Assembly (NCBI RefSeq): GCF_000471905.2
Contig: NW_006494789.1
Span: 7,180,097-7,244,096, forward strand
Length of the DNA stretch: 64,000 nt
Direction: 5' to 3'
Source of the DNA: Amborella trichopoda
Lineage: Eukaryota; Streptophyta; Magnoliopsida; Amborellales; Amborellaceae
A model generated the notes under the pieces. The model had not been told where the DNA came from. It saw only the letters and a program-made list of their open reading frames with translations, and searched no databases. Numbering within the stretch: the first letter of the stretch is position 1; each line of letters opens with the position of its first letter. Both the position numbers and the translations under genes were made by a program. Shown piece by piece: positions 34,981-44,812 of this stretch.

Positions 34981-36264
34981 GAAGTGTGCCCCAAACATGG
35001 GTAGATCATCAAAAGTAACCCTAATTGCTGAAAATTAAGACGAAGTTGATTTAAAAGAAATTAGAAAATAGGGTGAAAAATGAAAGATTTACCCCTTCCT
35101 AACAAGTTGTGGAATTTCAGAAAAATCCTTGTGTTGCCTTAGGACTTACATGTTCTTGCATGGCTAATCCGGGGTCATTCTGATGCCTGGTTGATAGTAA
35201 GATGATTGTTTTCTTGTAGGGCTCGGCATGGCGATCGATTTGATACCAACCTCGAGCCATGGATCGTGTGTTTGGTGCGCGATCATGTGACTTGACTTTT
35301 TAGCAGATCTTGACACTTCTAATCGATAATGTGTTCGTTCCTTGACGTTTTCCTATGTCTTCTTAGCTGAATCACACTGAGCATGCTGCTATGATCACGG
35401 GGCATCATACACTGCTCGATTTCTTGGCTGAACGAAGATTTTGCAAGTTTGGAATTTTTGCCAGAATCAAGGATTCTGGAGACAGAATTTGCAGTTTGTT
35501 CGTCGGCTTTGTGTGCAGAATCTAACCATTCATCATGTACGGGATTTGGGTCAAAGATGGCTCGAGACCTAACTCCCACAATGGAATTGGTCTCGCGTCG
35601 ATCGGGCTCGTGAGCGGCATGGTTTGGCCACTAGAGCTAGGCATGACGATGCTGAATTTTTTGCACTTTCTTCACGGATCAGCAGCTTTTCACTAGCTTT
35701 TCTTCGTGCTCGAGTATCGTTATAGGGCGTGCCACATATCGAATCGCTCGTCTTGACCAAATGAACATGCTCATCAAATTTGAGTGCGATATGATGTGGG
35801 ACGGTCATGATATAAGCATTGAAAGTCACTGGTCTTGATTGTCCCTTTAATAGTGTAGATTTGCTGGGTGGTCGCATGGGAATAGCATGCGGCTCCTCCT
35901 GTTTCACGCTTTCACCTATAACTTCTTCCTAGAGTGTCCGTTTGGGATGAAACTTGACCCCCGTGGGTCTTCAACAGTACCGGATCCAATGGTGGTGGTC
36001 CCACAGCAATTTAAGATGTTGAAAAATGTAGCACTAGTTATAAGGGTTCGTTTCAGGGTGCTAGAGGTCGATTCTTTCAGAACGGTTTCTCAGCCTGCAC
36101 TACCTTACACATGTCGTAATGCGACGAAACTTGGCAGGAGACTTTTGAGAGACCTCATGAATATCCTAGCCAGTTCTGGGACTATTCTAAGACTGTCGAA
36201 TCTTCCACTACTTGCTATGCCTTTATAGCGGGGTCCTCATGTTTATAAAAAATACCTTCCAACA

Positions 36265-36433
36265 CCCCTGTCAAAAAAAATTTATCTCATTGTTGGTACC
36301 TATTTGCATGCCAGGAGCCCCCATGCCCACCGCCTCACACCAGTGCGCTCCTTCAAGCCCGTGGGCGGACGACCTTGCATTTGTCCAAGAGAGGGTTCTC
36401 TCTCGACCCCCCTACGAGAACCAGGTCTGACCA
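36265..36433 (+). repeat. 3' end of the 5' LTR of element H
   Basis: About 170 bp ending CTGACCA just before a PBS. The first part aligns weakly with 54995-55040 of LTR B (TTGGTA with flanking TCTCA and TGC). The rest of the LTR is cut off by the start of LTR E at 36264, so element 3 appears to have inserted into it. Confidence 0.5.
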
Positions 36434-36435
36434 AC

Positions 36436-36453
36436 TGGCGACTCCATTGGGGA
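36436..36453 (+). promoter_or_regulatory. Primer binding site of element H (tRNA-Arg type)
   Basis: TGGCGACTCCATTGGGGA, two bases after the LTR end CTGACCA. One mismatch to the remembered tRNA-Arg(ACG) complement, the best of the three PBS in this window. Confidence 0.75.
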
Positions 36454-38493
36454 CACGTCACCCTATCATTGGCTCTGGCTATTTTCAGGTATGATCCTCT
36501 CTTTCTTCTCTCTTTAAAGTTGATATGGGATCCCACAATCCCTTCTTTGTCCGGATTGGGGATTTCTACATCCCCATGTCCTTGACCTCACCTAGAGCGA
36601 GCAGACCATCTGGTCCTGCCTCCCCCACGTCCTACTCAAGCGACCTGGCTAGCTCTGCTATCCTAGTCCTACCTAAGAAGAATTGGGGCATGGGCTCTTA
36701 AGCTCCTTGTCCCTCCTCTTCTGGTGTCAAGAGAAAATCCCTTGATGTCAACTGCATGGGCGGCACTACACCCGCCCCCTCACAAAAGCACCCTGTCACT
36801 GACGAACACCCCGTCAGTCACATGCCTCAACATGGTCCTTGTGCCACTATTCCTCATCGCCCGATGGGTCCCAACAAGGCCACTGCCTACGCAAATAACT
36901 GGAAGGTGACCCCGCCCATGTCACACACGGGAATTGCCAACACTGGCATTCCCGAGCATACACCATACGATGGCAACTTCTATGTTGGTCCGCGTAGCCA
37001 CTCAACCACTATGCGCACCTACACATACATCATTGCTACACATACATCATTACTGATGATCTAATCGTCACTATGGCGAATCGGGGTAGGCGATATAGCC
37101 CACCCCACTTGCCTAACTCTTTCGGGTCTCTTCCAACCCGGACGCAGCACGGGTGGTCCCAAGACAGCCCACATCATGCATGCTAACCCTTTAGTTCGGG
37201 GCATCCAAAAGGCTGAGATCCGATGAAAATGCGACTTTCGAGACAGCAGAAAGTCCCACAAACAAATGCGCATGCAAGTACGAGGTTCTAAGGCCTCACC
37301 AACCAAACGCGTGGGTACCAAGAGTACTCCACCCCTCACTTCCCCAAACACCACCATGGACGGCACAGACACGTGTAAGTCCAAAGATGCTCCCAACCGC
37401 AAAGAAGGACGGGTGTCTGCCGCTCCACCAACTCCTTCCAAGCCGCCCAAGTACTCGAAGGAGTTCCCTTCGAACATCACGCTCTCCAATCCTCCTTCCT
37501 CGTACGTGCGAACAAGCCCTCGCCATAGGGTGTGAAATAGGAGGACACCAATAACAATGACCAGTCGCCTTGCCCCTCTCTCAAGCAGTCCCCGGCCACC
37601 ATCGTGGCCTTCAAGCTGCCTCCTTCCCGGGCATTACACTTTGCCCGAGCTGATTAAGTTAGCCCGTGCATCAGTCGAGCAGGCCTGCCAAAAGGAAAAC
37701 TGATACCGCTTCCGGTTCTGGGGAAGGATTCATTGGAATTTGCAGCCGAAACATGAGAAGGGGGTGGAAGTGCCCTTCCTACAGTGAAAGATGGAGGTCG
37801 CCTCCCCGTAGGGTCTATCAGAACATAACAGGTTCGACCCATTGCTGGACACAGAAGGGCCTGAAACCGACAACGCCGACCACTACTGCACCACCAGAGC
37901 ACGTGTTGGGGCGCCTTCCCCATCCGACCCGTGGCCCCAAGGCCGTCGCGAGCAAACCTAGGAAACATGGGGCCCCAAGGCCATCGTGAGCCCAACCAAC
38001 CTAGATGGTGCCCTCAAGGGCTTCAAACCCCAAGGCCCGCAGCAGAAAAGGGTCAGCAACCCCGTAAGTCTGGTTCGAGAAAGGCATTAGAGAAGTTTGA
38101 CTAGACCGGCCCCTTGAGTCACAAGACTTGTCACATGCTAGTTTTCTACCAAGGATGTGCGACAACCCAGGTAGACTGGATGCGACTACAGTCGGGGAGG
38201 AGGCTAAAGTTGGATTGGAAAGCCCCTCCGTTCAAAACGCTAAAATGCCCCGGCCCACGGCCAGTCCCTTATGCAGAGCCGACCGTCTCCCTCAGCAAAC
38301 CACCCCTTCTCCCCAAATGTCAAGAAACTGCACCGACACCTCGTACATCCATCGCCAAACATCCACACCCATGCATTCTTCACCCCATCTTACTCCTGTT
38401 GCACCTGCTCCAACTGTGCTGTCTTCGCCCTAACTTACTCCCGTTGCACCTACTCCGGCCGCACAGTGCAGTTGACCTCTTCCACCTGAGCCT
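36454..38493 (+). pseudogene. gag: Decayed leader and gag region of element H
   Basis: The frame after the PBS begins TPLGT, as in elements 3 and 4, and breaks down at once. 37266-37535 holds a Ser/Pro/Thr/Lys-rich frame whose end (PPKYSKEFPSNITLSNPP) aligns with element 2 at 14570. From 37600 to 38490 Pro-rich frames change repeatedly. CCHC motifs were not found, so much of gag is missing or too decayed. Confidence 0.5.
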
Positions 38494-39559
38494 GTGGCAG
38501 CGGCTGCCACTCCCCTGGCAGCTGCGGTGGATCCTCCTCAACCAAAGACCATCCTTGTGTTTGCCTCTCCTCTCAGGACAAGGGAGAACCAAGGAACCGC
38601 CCTTCCCAAAGCAGACAAAGTTAAATACGACGTGGTCGGACATCTAAGGACACTCACTGCCCTCTTGAGCATCTACAATTCCCTCATGTTATCCAACAAC
38701 CTCCGAATGGCCTTGGTGCAAGCACTCTCTAGTCTCAAGGTGTATGAAACTGAGGTCGAGCGAGTTGAAGTGGATCCTATCATACTTAACAATTCCATGA
38801 CTGTCACATTCTCAGATGATGACTTGCAATTAGGTGAAAGGTCACACAACCGTCCCCTCTTTGTGACAGGTGAACTCCACGCCAGTCAAGTCAACCGCAT
38901 CATCCTGGATGGAGGTCTATGGTGAACCTAATGCCCCGAAGGGTCCTTTCTTGGATTGGATTAAGAATTGACCAACTCGAACCCACTATCCTAATAGTTC
39001 AAGGATTCAATCAGTCCGGGGAAAAGCCGACGGGCACGATTTGGCTCAAGCTCAAGATTGGAGATTTGAACACCACCACCCTTTTCCATGTTATCCACAT
39101 GGATACCTCTTATAACATCCTGTTGGGTCACCCTTGGCTTCATGAGCATGGTGTGGTCCCATCCACACTTCATCAATGCTTCAAATATAGCCGGGATGGG
39201 AGGCAGCATGTGGTTTACGTTGACAAAAGGCCATTCCCAACTGACAAATCACACTATGTCGACGTAAATTATTGCTTTGCAAACCCAATACATCCCCAGG
39301 GGCCCGTGCTATCTACAAAAGCCCAAACAGACCCAAAATTGAGGGAAACTGCTTCAACCTCGCATGAGGATATGAAGACATGACGAGGTCACTTAATCAT
39401 CTCTTCCAGGAAGAAAAGAGATGTGGAAAAGTAATCCCCTTGACCCCTATTGAATTTGAATCTCTTTGTGCCTTAGAAAGACCTGCCAAACTGAAAGGAC
39501 GAGGAAGACACACCGTTCCCCCTTCCCTTAGGGCAAGAGGCCCCGCCTGTAGAGGGCCA
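38494..39559 (+). pseudogene. pol: Aspartic protease region of element H
   Basis: Two overlapping frames. The first (38494-38925) has ADKVKYDVVGHLRTLTALLS, FSDDDLQLGE and NRPLFVTGELH and ends RIILDGG. The second (38919-39383) continues with VNLMPRRVL, ILIVQGFNQSGEKPTG, MDTSYNILLGHPWLHEHG and TLHQCFKYSRDG. This is the retropepsin-like protease region typical of plant Tat-type elements, with catalytic Asp in LDGG and the second conserved block ILLGHPWL. A frameshift lies at about 38917, directly after the active-site triplet. A final piece runs to 39559. The protease would cleave the Gag-Pol precursor. Confidence 0.75.
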
Positions 39560-39604
39560 AACTAAGCTTGCCAGTAGCATAATCGTTGGTCTAAGCCGCC
39601 AGTG

Positions 39605-39609
39605 TCCAC
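39605..39609. other. Left target-site duplication of element 4 (TCCAC)
   Basis: TCCAC directly precedes the LTR start TGTTTGAGG at 39610 and recurs at 55149-55153 directly after the LTR end AACCA. Confidence 0.75.
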
Positions 39610-40755
39610 TGTTTGAGGTCATTTTCTATCACTATCCCCGTTGCGAATAAGGAGAGAGCAGTTCGTGACCTAGGTCCGCAGGTGCCAAAATGCTTGTGGA
39701 CTATGGAAGCCGGAGGACACTTACCCTGATCTGGAAGTGAAATTTTGGTCAGTCTCGGAATGCTCCGAAAACATGTAAGAGTGTAGCTAAGTACCTCCTA
39801 AGAACATGTGTCAAATTTCGTCGCAATTTGACAAGTTTAAGGTAGTGCAGATGACAAAAATATTTTGGAAAATTTTGCCTCTATCGTGCTGAAAATGGAC
39901 CTTGAACTAAAGCACCACTATCGGAGTGTCAAATGGTCTCCAGACGATCGCTATTCGATTCAGAATGTTTGAAAACTCTTGGGTACCAAATTTCGGTGCA
40001 TTTGGACACTTTTGGAGCAAGTTATAGGCACCTTACCCAAAATGGGTAGGCCGTACCCTATTATGTTGCACCCTCGGTAAACCAATTTCCCTTAATGGAA
40101 ACTGTGCTTCACAGATTCGGGGGAAAACTTTATATGGCCGTATCTCCCTCATCCCGGGTCGGATCGTGCCCAAATTTTGGAAGCACGTTCTTCTCATCGA
40201 CTCCGTCTATTTGATATGTGGCACGCATGATGACATGGCCCGAGCCATCGGAATCTTGCCATCGGAATCTAGATTCCGGCCAAAGTTTCCCAATTTGAAA
40301 AATAGTCATCCGGCCACCAAATCGAGCCGTTCTTTTTGCATAATGATGGTGGCAACTTGTACATCACACTGCAAAGAAGAAATTGACGAAAAACACTGAG
40401 AAACGGGTTGAATGTTGAATCTAAGGTTGTATATTTTCCTATATTTTTGTCGCGTCATGATCGTGGTTCAAAACTCTATTCCATAGCTTTAAATAGATAC
40501 CCAAACGATCGTCTTCTCAAGCTCATCAAGAATACAATATTATTTTGGCCGAATGGTAGCCGGAGAGGCCTTAAATCAACCATAGAAAGTTCGCACGAAG
40601 AAACAAAGGCTGATTTTGAATTTCACAGATTGTTGGGGCAAAGGCAAAATCATCATTTTGCCGCCAATTTTAGAATTTCTTAGTTCATTTAATTATTAAT
40701 TTTCGTTAATTAGTTTAGTTTTTTATCATCCACCCATGTTTGGATAGGTTTTCCA

Positions 40756-40806
40756 TATATATCACGTATTAGCATTATATCAAGGACCCTACTTCGACTT
40801 AATAAA
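40756..40806 (+). promoter_or_regulatory. LTR A promoter and polyadenylation signal
   Basis: TATATAT at 40756-40762, about 10 nt after the conserved block ATCATCCACCCATGTTTGG, and AATAAA at 40801-40806. The 39-nt spacing matches LTR B. Transcription start and poly(A) site would lie nearby, making R short. Confidence 0.55.
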
Positions 40807-42179
40807 ATTACATCCTATGTTCATTGTTGGGTCACGTTTAAGAGAGAGAAATGAGAGAAAACTTTTGGGTTGGTACCTCTAAGCTTAAGGTAACCCTTTT
40901 TCTCTCTCCTCTCCTTTCTCACTCTTCTCTCTTTCTCTCTACTCTCTTTTTCTCTCTTTTCTCTTCCTCTCACTTTCCCTCTGTTCCCTTTCATGGACGG
41001 CAGCTTAAGCTGTCGTCCGTGTTTCACTCTTCTTCTCTCTGTTCTTTTCTCTCCTACTCTCATTTACTCCCTGTACGACCACTCCCACGCTGTCCACCCT
41101 CACGTCCACCTTTTCCCCATTTCCCTGTGGTCCCGCACATCCATTTCCTCACTGCTGCACGCCCCTTTCCTCATCCTTCACTGCTGCACGCCTTCACCAC
41201 ACTGTTGTACGGCCCATTCCTCCTTGTTGCTACCGAGCCACTACCTTCATACCTCTACTGAGCATGACCTCCACTGCCGAGCCCTCCCAGTCACAACCTT
41301 GGCTACTGAGCCCTCCAAGCCACGAACTACACTGCCAAGCCCTCCCGGTCGTGACCTTCACTGCCGAGCATACACACTGTCGTGCTCCTCTACTCCACCA
41401 CAACCCACCACCAAGCAGTGCCGCACCATCTTTCGCTGTCCATGCTTCTCCCTGCTGCCTACAATCGGTCCCCCCCTTTTCCTGCCTCTCATCAGCAACC
41501 ACCTCACACAGCAACCTCCGCCTCCCCCAATCTCGCCCCTGTTTCTTCAGCTGCAACCACCTCTGCCACCTGCGGCTCTCTCAATCGCCACAACCACCAC
41601 CTACTGTAATCCAGCCCCCATTATCGTCACCTCACTATTCTCGTTCTCCGCCTCTTTTCCTCTCTCTACCACCTGCCTGCAATCAGGCTATGGACCATTT
41701 CTTTCCCTCTCAAATGCTGCCCCTATCTCGCAACCTTCCAGCTGTCACCAACTCTAACCTGCAACCATCCCTCTTCTCCTGCTCTCATCACCCCTCCTTC
41801 TTCCTCCACCAAAAATTCAGCCCCTACTCCTTCCACCATCTCCACCTCTGCTGCCGGCAACCATCATCTTCACCACCATGCTGCTCTCTCTCTAAAGTCT
41901 CTGCAAGTCCCACCCACGTGCAACCTTTCGCTCTCTCTCTTACTCTAAAAGCAAACCACACGGGCCTTCTCTCATCCTCTCCTTGCCGCCTGCAACCTCC
42001 GGCCCTTCCACGATCTTCCTCTCTGCAATTTCAGGCTTTCTCTCTCTAGAATTGCCCCAACGAAATACTCGTTTTTTTCTGTTCTTTTCATTTCCTAGTT
42101 TCGTTTCTTTTTGTTTCGCGTCACCCATCTCGCTTCGTCCTGTTTTCATCATTCCTCCAAACCCTCAACAAAACCTAAT

Positions 42180-42620
42180 GACGTAATAAACCCCTCATGA
42201 CTTTTTTTATTCTTTCACTCTCTAAGTCAGTAACCCAAACACTAAACTTTCCTTTCCATAACCCATTTTATTCTTTTCTTTATTTTATTCCAGTTAACCT
42301 CACCCATCCCATTTATCTCATCTTATTTTAGTTTAATATATTTCCCTTATTCTATTTATTTTATATTAGGTTCCCTCACCTTATTTTTATTTATCTTTAT
42401 TTCCTTTATTTTATTTACGTCACTAATTTTATGTTATTCTATTTCATTTTACTTTATTTACCTCTGTTACTTTATTCCTATTACCTCATCTCATTTTATT
42501 TTATTTTCTTCCATCCCTTTTATTTTATTTTACTTCATTTCATTTTAATTTATTTCTTTACCTATTTTATTTTATTCTAATTACCTTCTCTAATTTTATT
42601 TTATTCATTCCTATTTCTCT
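42180..42620 (+). repeat. ATTTTATTTTA-rich low-complexity block of LTR A
   Basis: Irregular tandem ttattttattt units with occasional CC, matched at 53000-53385 in LTR B. Non-coding. Confidence 0.7.
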
Positions 42621-42650
42621 CTCACTCTTATTTCACTCTCGTCTCTTTTG

Positions 42651-43740
42651 GAAGATCTAGCAAGAGCCAAGCTAGTCTTCACCTCTCCTCTTTCTCTCCT
42701 TTGCTTGTTTGGCTAGAGGGTAGGCTGAGCCTTGCATTCATGCAAGTCTTGTCGTCGGGCAGTTTAACCGTCATGTCAGTCTAGCTACTGTGCTCGTCTA
42801 GCTACCGTGTCTGGCCAGCTGTTCCGTCAGGTCAGCCGTCGTGCCAGTCTTGTCATCGAGCAGTTTAGCCGTCGTGCCGGTCTGAGTCACTGTGCCTGTC
42901 TAGCTGCCACATCAAACCAATTGCCATGCCAGTCTTGCCACTGTGCCAGTCTAGCCGTCCAGTCAAACTTCTTCTATCTTCTTCACTTCTCTCGTTCTTT
43001 TTCGTCTCTTCTCCCTTTTCGAAGGTTTAGCGAAAGCGAAGCTAACGTTCACCCTCTCCCATCTCTTTTCCCCATCTTTTCTCTAAAACAAATACTTTTC
43101 TTTCTTCATATCTGAAGGATCTGGGTGGAAAACAAACCAGCCTTCGTTTCTCCTTTCTCTTTCTCTGAAGGATCTGGAGGAAAGCCAAACCATCCTTCTT
43201 CTCTCCTTTAATTTTTTCTCAATCCTTTCTATTGAGGAGCGAGGTGAAAGCCAAACTAGCCTCCTATCTTTATTTCTCATTATTCACTGACATTATGAGG
43301 GACTAGGTGAAAAGCAGACTAGCCCTCATTCTCTTTCGAAAGATACATTTTATCTCTGAAGAATCTGAGTGAAAAATAAACCAGTCGTCACTCCTCTTTT
43401 CTCACTTTTATCTTTGAAGAGTTGGGTGAAAGCTAAACCAGCCTTTGTCTCTCTTTTCTCTTTCATTTCCAAAATACACATTACTTTTGAAGTGTTGGGT
43501 GAAAAGCAGACCAACCTTCAAATTTCTTCTTTCTTTATAAAGAGTACTGGGTGAAAAGTAGAACAGTTCTCAATTTCTTCTTTCTATATTTTTTTTGGAG
43601 TATTGGGTGAAAAGCAGACCAGCTTTCAATTTCTTCTTTATTTACTTCTCTGAAGTACTAGGTGAAAACTAGACCAGCCTTCAAATTCTCTATTCTTCTT
43701 TTCTTTGAAGTACTAGATGAAAAGTAGACTAGCCTTCAAA
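42651..43740 (+). repeat. Tandem array of paired-stem hairpin units, LTR A
   Basis: About 13 units of 30-40 bp separated by CT-rich spacers (unit period roughly 50-80 bp). Each unit has an outer stem, a short link, a 4-bp inner stem, a 12-nt loop close to GTGAAAAGCAGA, and the two matching arms. Clear units: 42651-42680, 43114-43145 (outer GAAGG/CCTTC, inner CTGG/CCAG), 43296-43328 (outer TGAGGG/CCCTCA, inner CTAG/CTAG), 43486-43522 (outer TTTGAAG/CTTCAAA, inner TTGG/CCAA), 43704-43740 (outer TTTGAAG/CTTCAAA, inner CTAG/CTAG). Stem changes are paired. Other units are decayed. Confidence 0.85.
42740..42965 (+). repeat. 20-bp repeats, GTCGTGCCAGTCTAGC type, LTR A
   Basis: About ten degenerate units with cagtctagc or cagtttagcc and gtcgtgcc. 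Matched at 53500-53720 in LTR B and, in shorter form, at 3400-3600 in element 1. Confidence 0.65.
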
Positions 43741-43935
43741 CTCTTCTTTCTTCTTTTCTCTTTTCTTTTCTCTTCCACTTTCTCAATCTCACCCCTTTTC
43801 TTTCTTTCTTTATTGTAAAATATGTATTAAGAGTCCCTTGTCAAGAAGACAATGGAAGGCTGTCGAATTGACACGAATTCTATTATGTTAATTCTTCCAT
43901 TTTTCTTTGAGTACATATGCGTACGCTCACCCTCT

Positions 43936-43966
43936 GATAAGGTGGGGTCCTCAGACCCACTTGTCT
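43936..43966 (+). other. Conserved LTR hairpin, LTR A copy
   Basis: Arms GGGTC and GACCC around CTCA, extended by GATAAGGTG and ACTTGTCT with mismatches. A GT-rich stretch and a TTTACAG/TTTGCAG acceptor-like sequence follow in LTRs A and B. Confidence 0.55.
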
Positions 43967-44110
43967 GTACTCAAATGTGTGTGTGTATTTACAGAAAAAG
44001 AGAAACAGGTCAAAGGAGACGATTTTGAACTAACCACAGGCCAAGGGGTATTCCACGTGATCTAAGAGGGCGCCCATGTGAGCTAGCCTGATCGTGTCAC
44101 GGACCCACGT

Positions 44111-44812
44111 GTGGTATGTCCCATGCCACCAAGTCATCTCGACCTGAGGGTGAGATCAAGTCATTTAACTAGCTTGGTGACTCCACTGGGGACACACTAC
44201 CCCATAGTCGGATTGTCCTTGTTTGACTTTCCTTTCTTCAGTTTCCTACTCTCTGTCTTTGGGGTTGTAATCCCCGCACTCGTGAGTCTTCACCGGGAAC
44301 AAGTTCCACGAACCTCGTTCCTGACCTCTCTCCTGAGCATCGACCCTGTGTCACGCTTCCAGGTCTTCACCTGGATAGAGGTGAGGATGGATCAAAAAGT
44401 CCCTCACTCCCTACTTCCTTGCATTGGCGGACCCTCCGATAATGCACCTTGCATTGGTGGCACACTCGCCACCACACACAGCATGCACCCTGCTACCGGC
44501 AAGTTACTTGCGGGTCTCACTACTCGGGGCAGCCTGAAGGCCCTCCCTCCGTCTTCCATGACTGGTAGGTCATCTGTTGTTGCTCCTATGGGTGGCCACG
44601 AGGCTACCCCCCATTCTCTATCACCTATAACAAGAGGCTCGACACCAGGAGGATGTAGCTCTAAAGACACCACCTCATACACACCCACTAAAGCTACTGG
44701 ACCATCCATTCTAGATACACCTCGGGGCAACCTTCCGGTTACCTCTAAACATTGCCAGGGTAGCCCTTCACATCTTTTGCGTACACATCGAACCACTCGG
44801 GGCAACCCTTAG
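44111..44812 (+). CDS. Ser/Pro/Thr-rich leader ORF of element 4, reading through the PBS
   Basis: Uninterrupted 233-codon frame starting in the last 60 bp of LTR A and crossing the PBS, which encodes VTPLGT. The same residues follow the PBS frame in elements 3 and H. The body is rich in Ser, Thr, Pro and Gly, with imperfect internal repeats (PSDNAPCIGG and a second CIGG). No domain recognised. It corresponds to the leader ORFs at 13665-14267 and 33054-33389. The natural start may be further downstream, since a start inside the LTR is unusual. Confidence 0.45.
   Translation: MVCPMPPSHLDLRVRSSHLTSLVTPLGTHYPIVGLSLFDFPFFSFLLSVFGVVIPALVSLHREQVPRTSFLTSLLSIDPVSRFQVFTWIEVRMDQKVPHSLLPCIGGPSDNAPCIGGTLATTHSMHPATGKLLAGLTTRGSLKALPPSSMTGRSSVVAPMGGHEATPHSLSPITRGSTPGGCSSKDTTSYTPTKATGPSILDTPRGNLPVTSKHCQGSPSHLLRTHRTTRGNP
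44175..44192 (+). promoter_or_regulatory. Primer binding site of element 4 (tRNA-Arg type)
   Basis: TGGTGACTCCACTGGGGA, 3 nt after the LTR end. One difference (T for C at position 4) from the remembered tRNA-Arg(ACG) complement; the same difference is in element 3. Confidence 0.75.

Larger units (their letters stand above)
25497..36264 (-). mobile_element. Tat/Ogre-like retrotransposon with pol (element 3), 3' end missing
   Basis: Minus-strand element: 5' LTR 36264-33638, tRNA-Arg PBS, gag, pol with RT, two RNase H regions and integrase, then the promoter/leader of an antisense gene on the plus strand. Tail and 3' LTR are absent; the left edge adjoins the truncated LTR F. It is the only Tat-like copy here that keeps pol. 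It interrupts the LTR of element H at 36265. Confidence 0.7.
33638..36264 (-). repeat. 5' LTR of element 3 (LTR E)
   Basis: Minus-strand LTR of 2627 bp, starting TGTTGGAAGGTATTTTTT at 36264 and ending CACCTAACTA at 33638, 3 nt before the PBS. Homologous to LTRs D and F and more distantly to A, B, C and G. Contains a TATATATA box (34973-34980, minus), the conserved hairpin (33938-33973) and one TCGCCGCCCGC-type repeat unit near 34450. The opposite LTR of this element is not in the window. Confidence 0.75.
39610..44171 (+). repeat. 5' LTR of element 4 (LTR A)
   Basis: Begins TGTTTGAGGTCATTTTCTATC. Parts in order: U3 homologous to the other LTRs; conserved U3 block at about 40724; TATA 40756; AATAAA 40801; a palindrome of GGACGGCAGCTT and its partner near 40995; CT-rich sequence with about five 30-bp repeats (GCCGAGCCCTCCCAG type, 41260-41370); an ATTTTATTTTA-rich stretch (42180-42620); 20-bp repeats (42740-42965); the hairpin array (42651-43740); the conserved hairpin (43936-43966). 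Ends ATTTAACTA, 3 nt before the PBS. Confidence 0.8.

Noticed and set aside
36724..37064. Possible host coding frames between PBS and protease of element H
   Set aside because: Composition and order match the decayed leader/gag of the other Tat-like copies; no host domain seen.
37061..37489. 142-codon minus-strand frame
   Set aside because: Antisense to the leader/gag region of element H; no homologous frame in other copies.
43920..44020. Intron 3' splice site after the GT-rich stretch (TTTACAG or TTTGCAG)
   Set aside because: An acceptor-like sequence is present in LTRs A and B, but no donor or branch site could be tied to it; not annotated.
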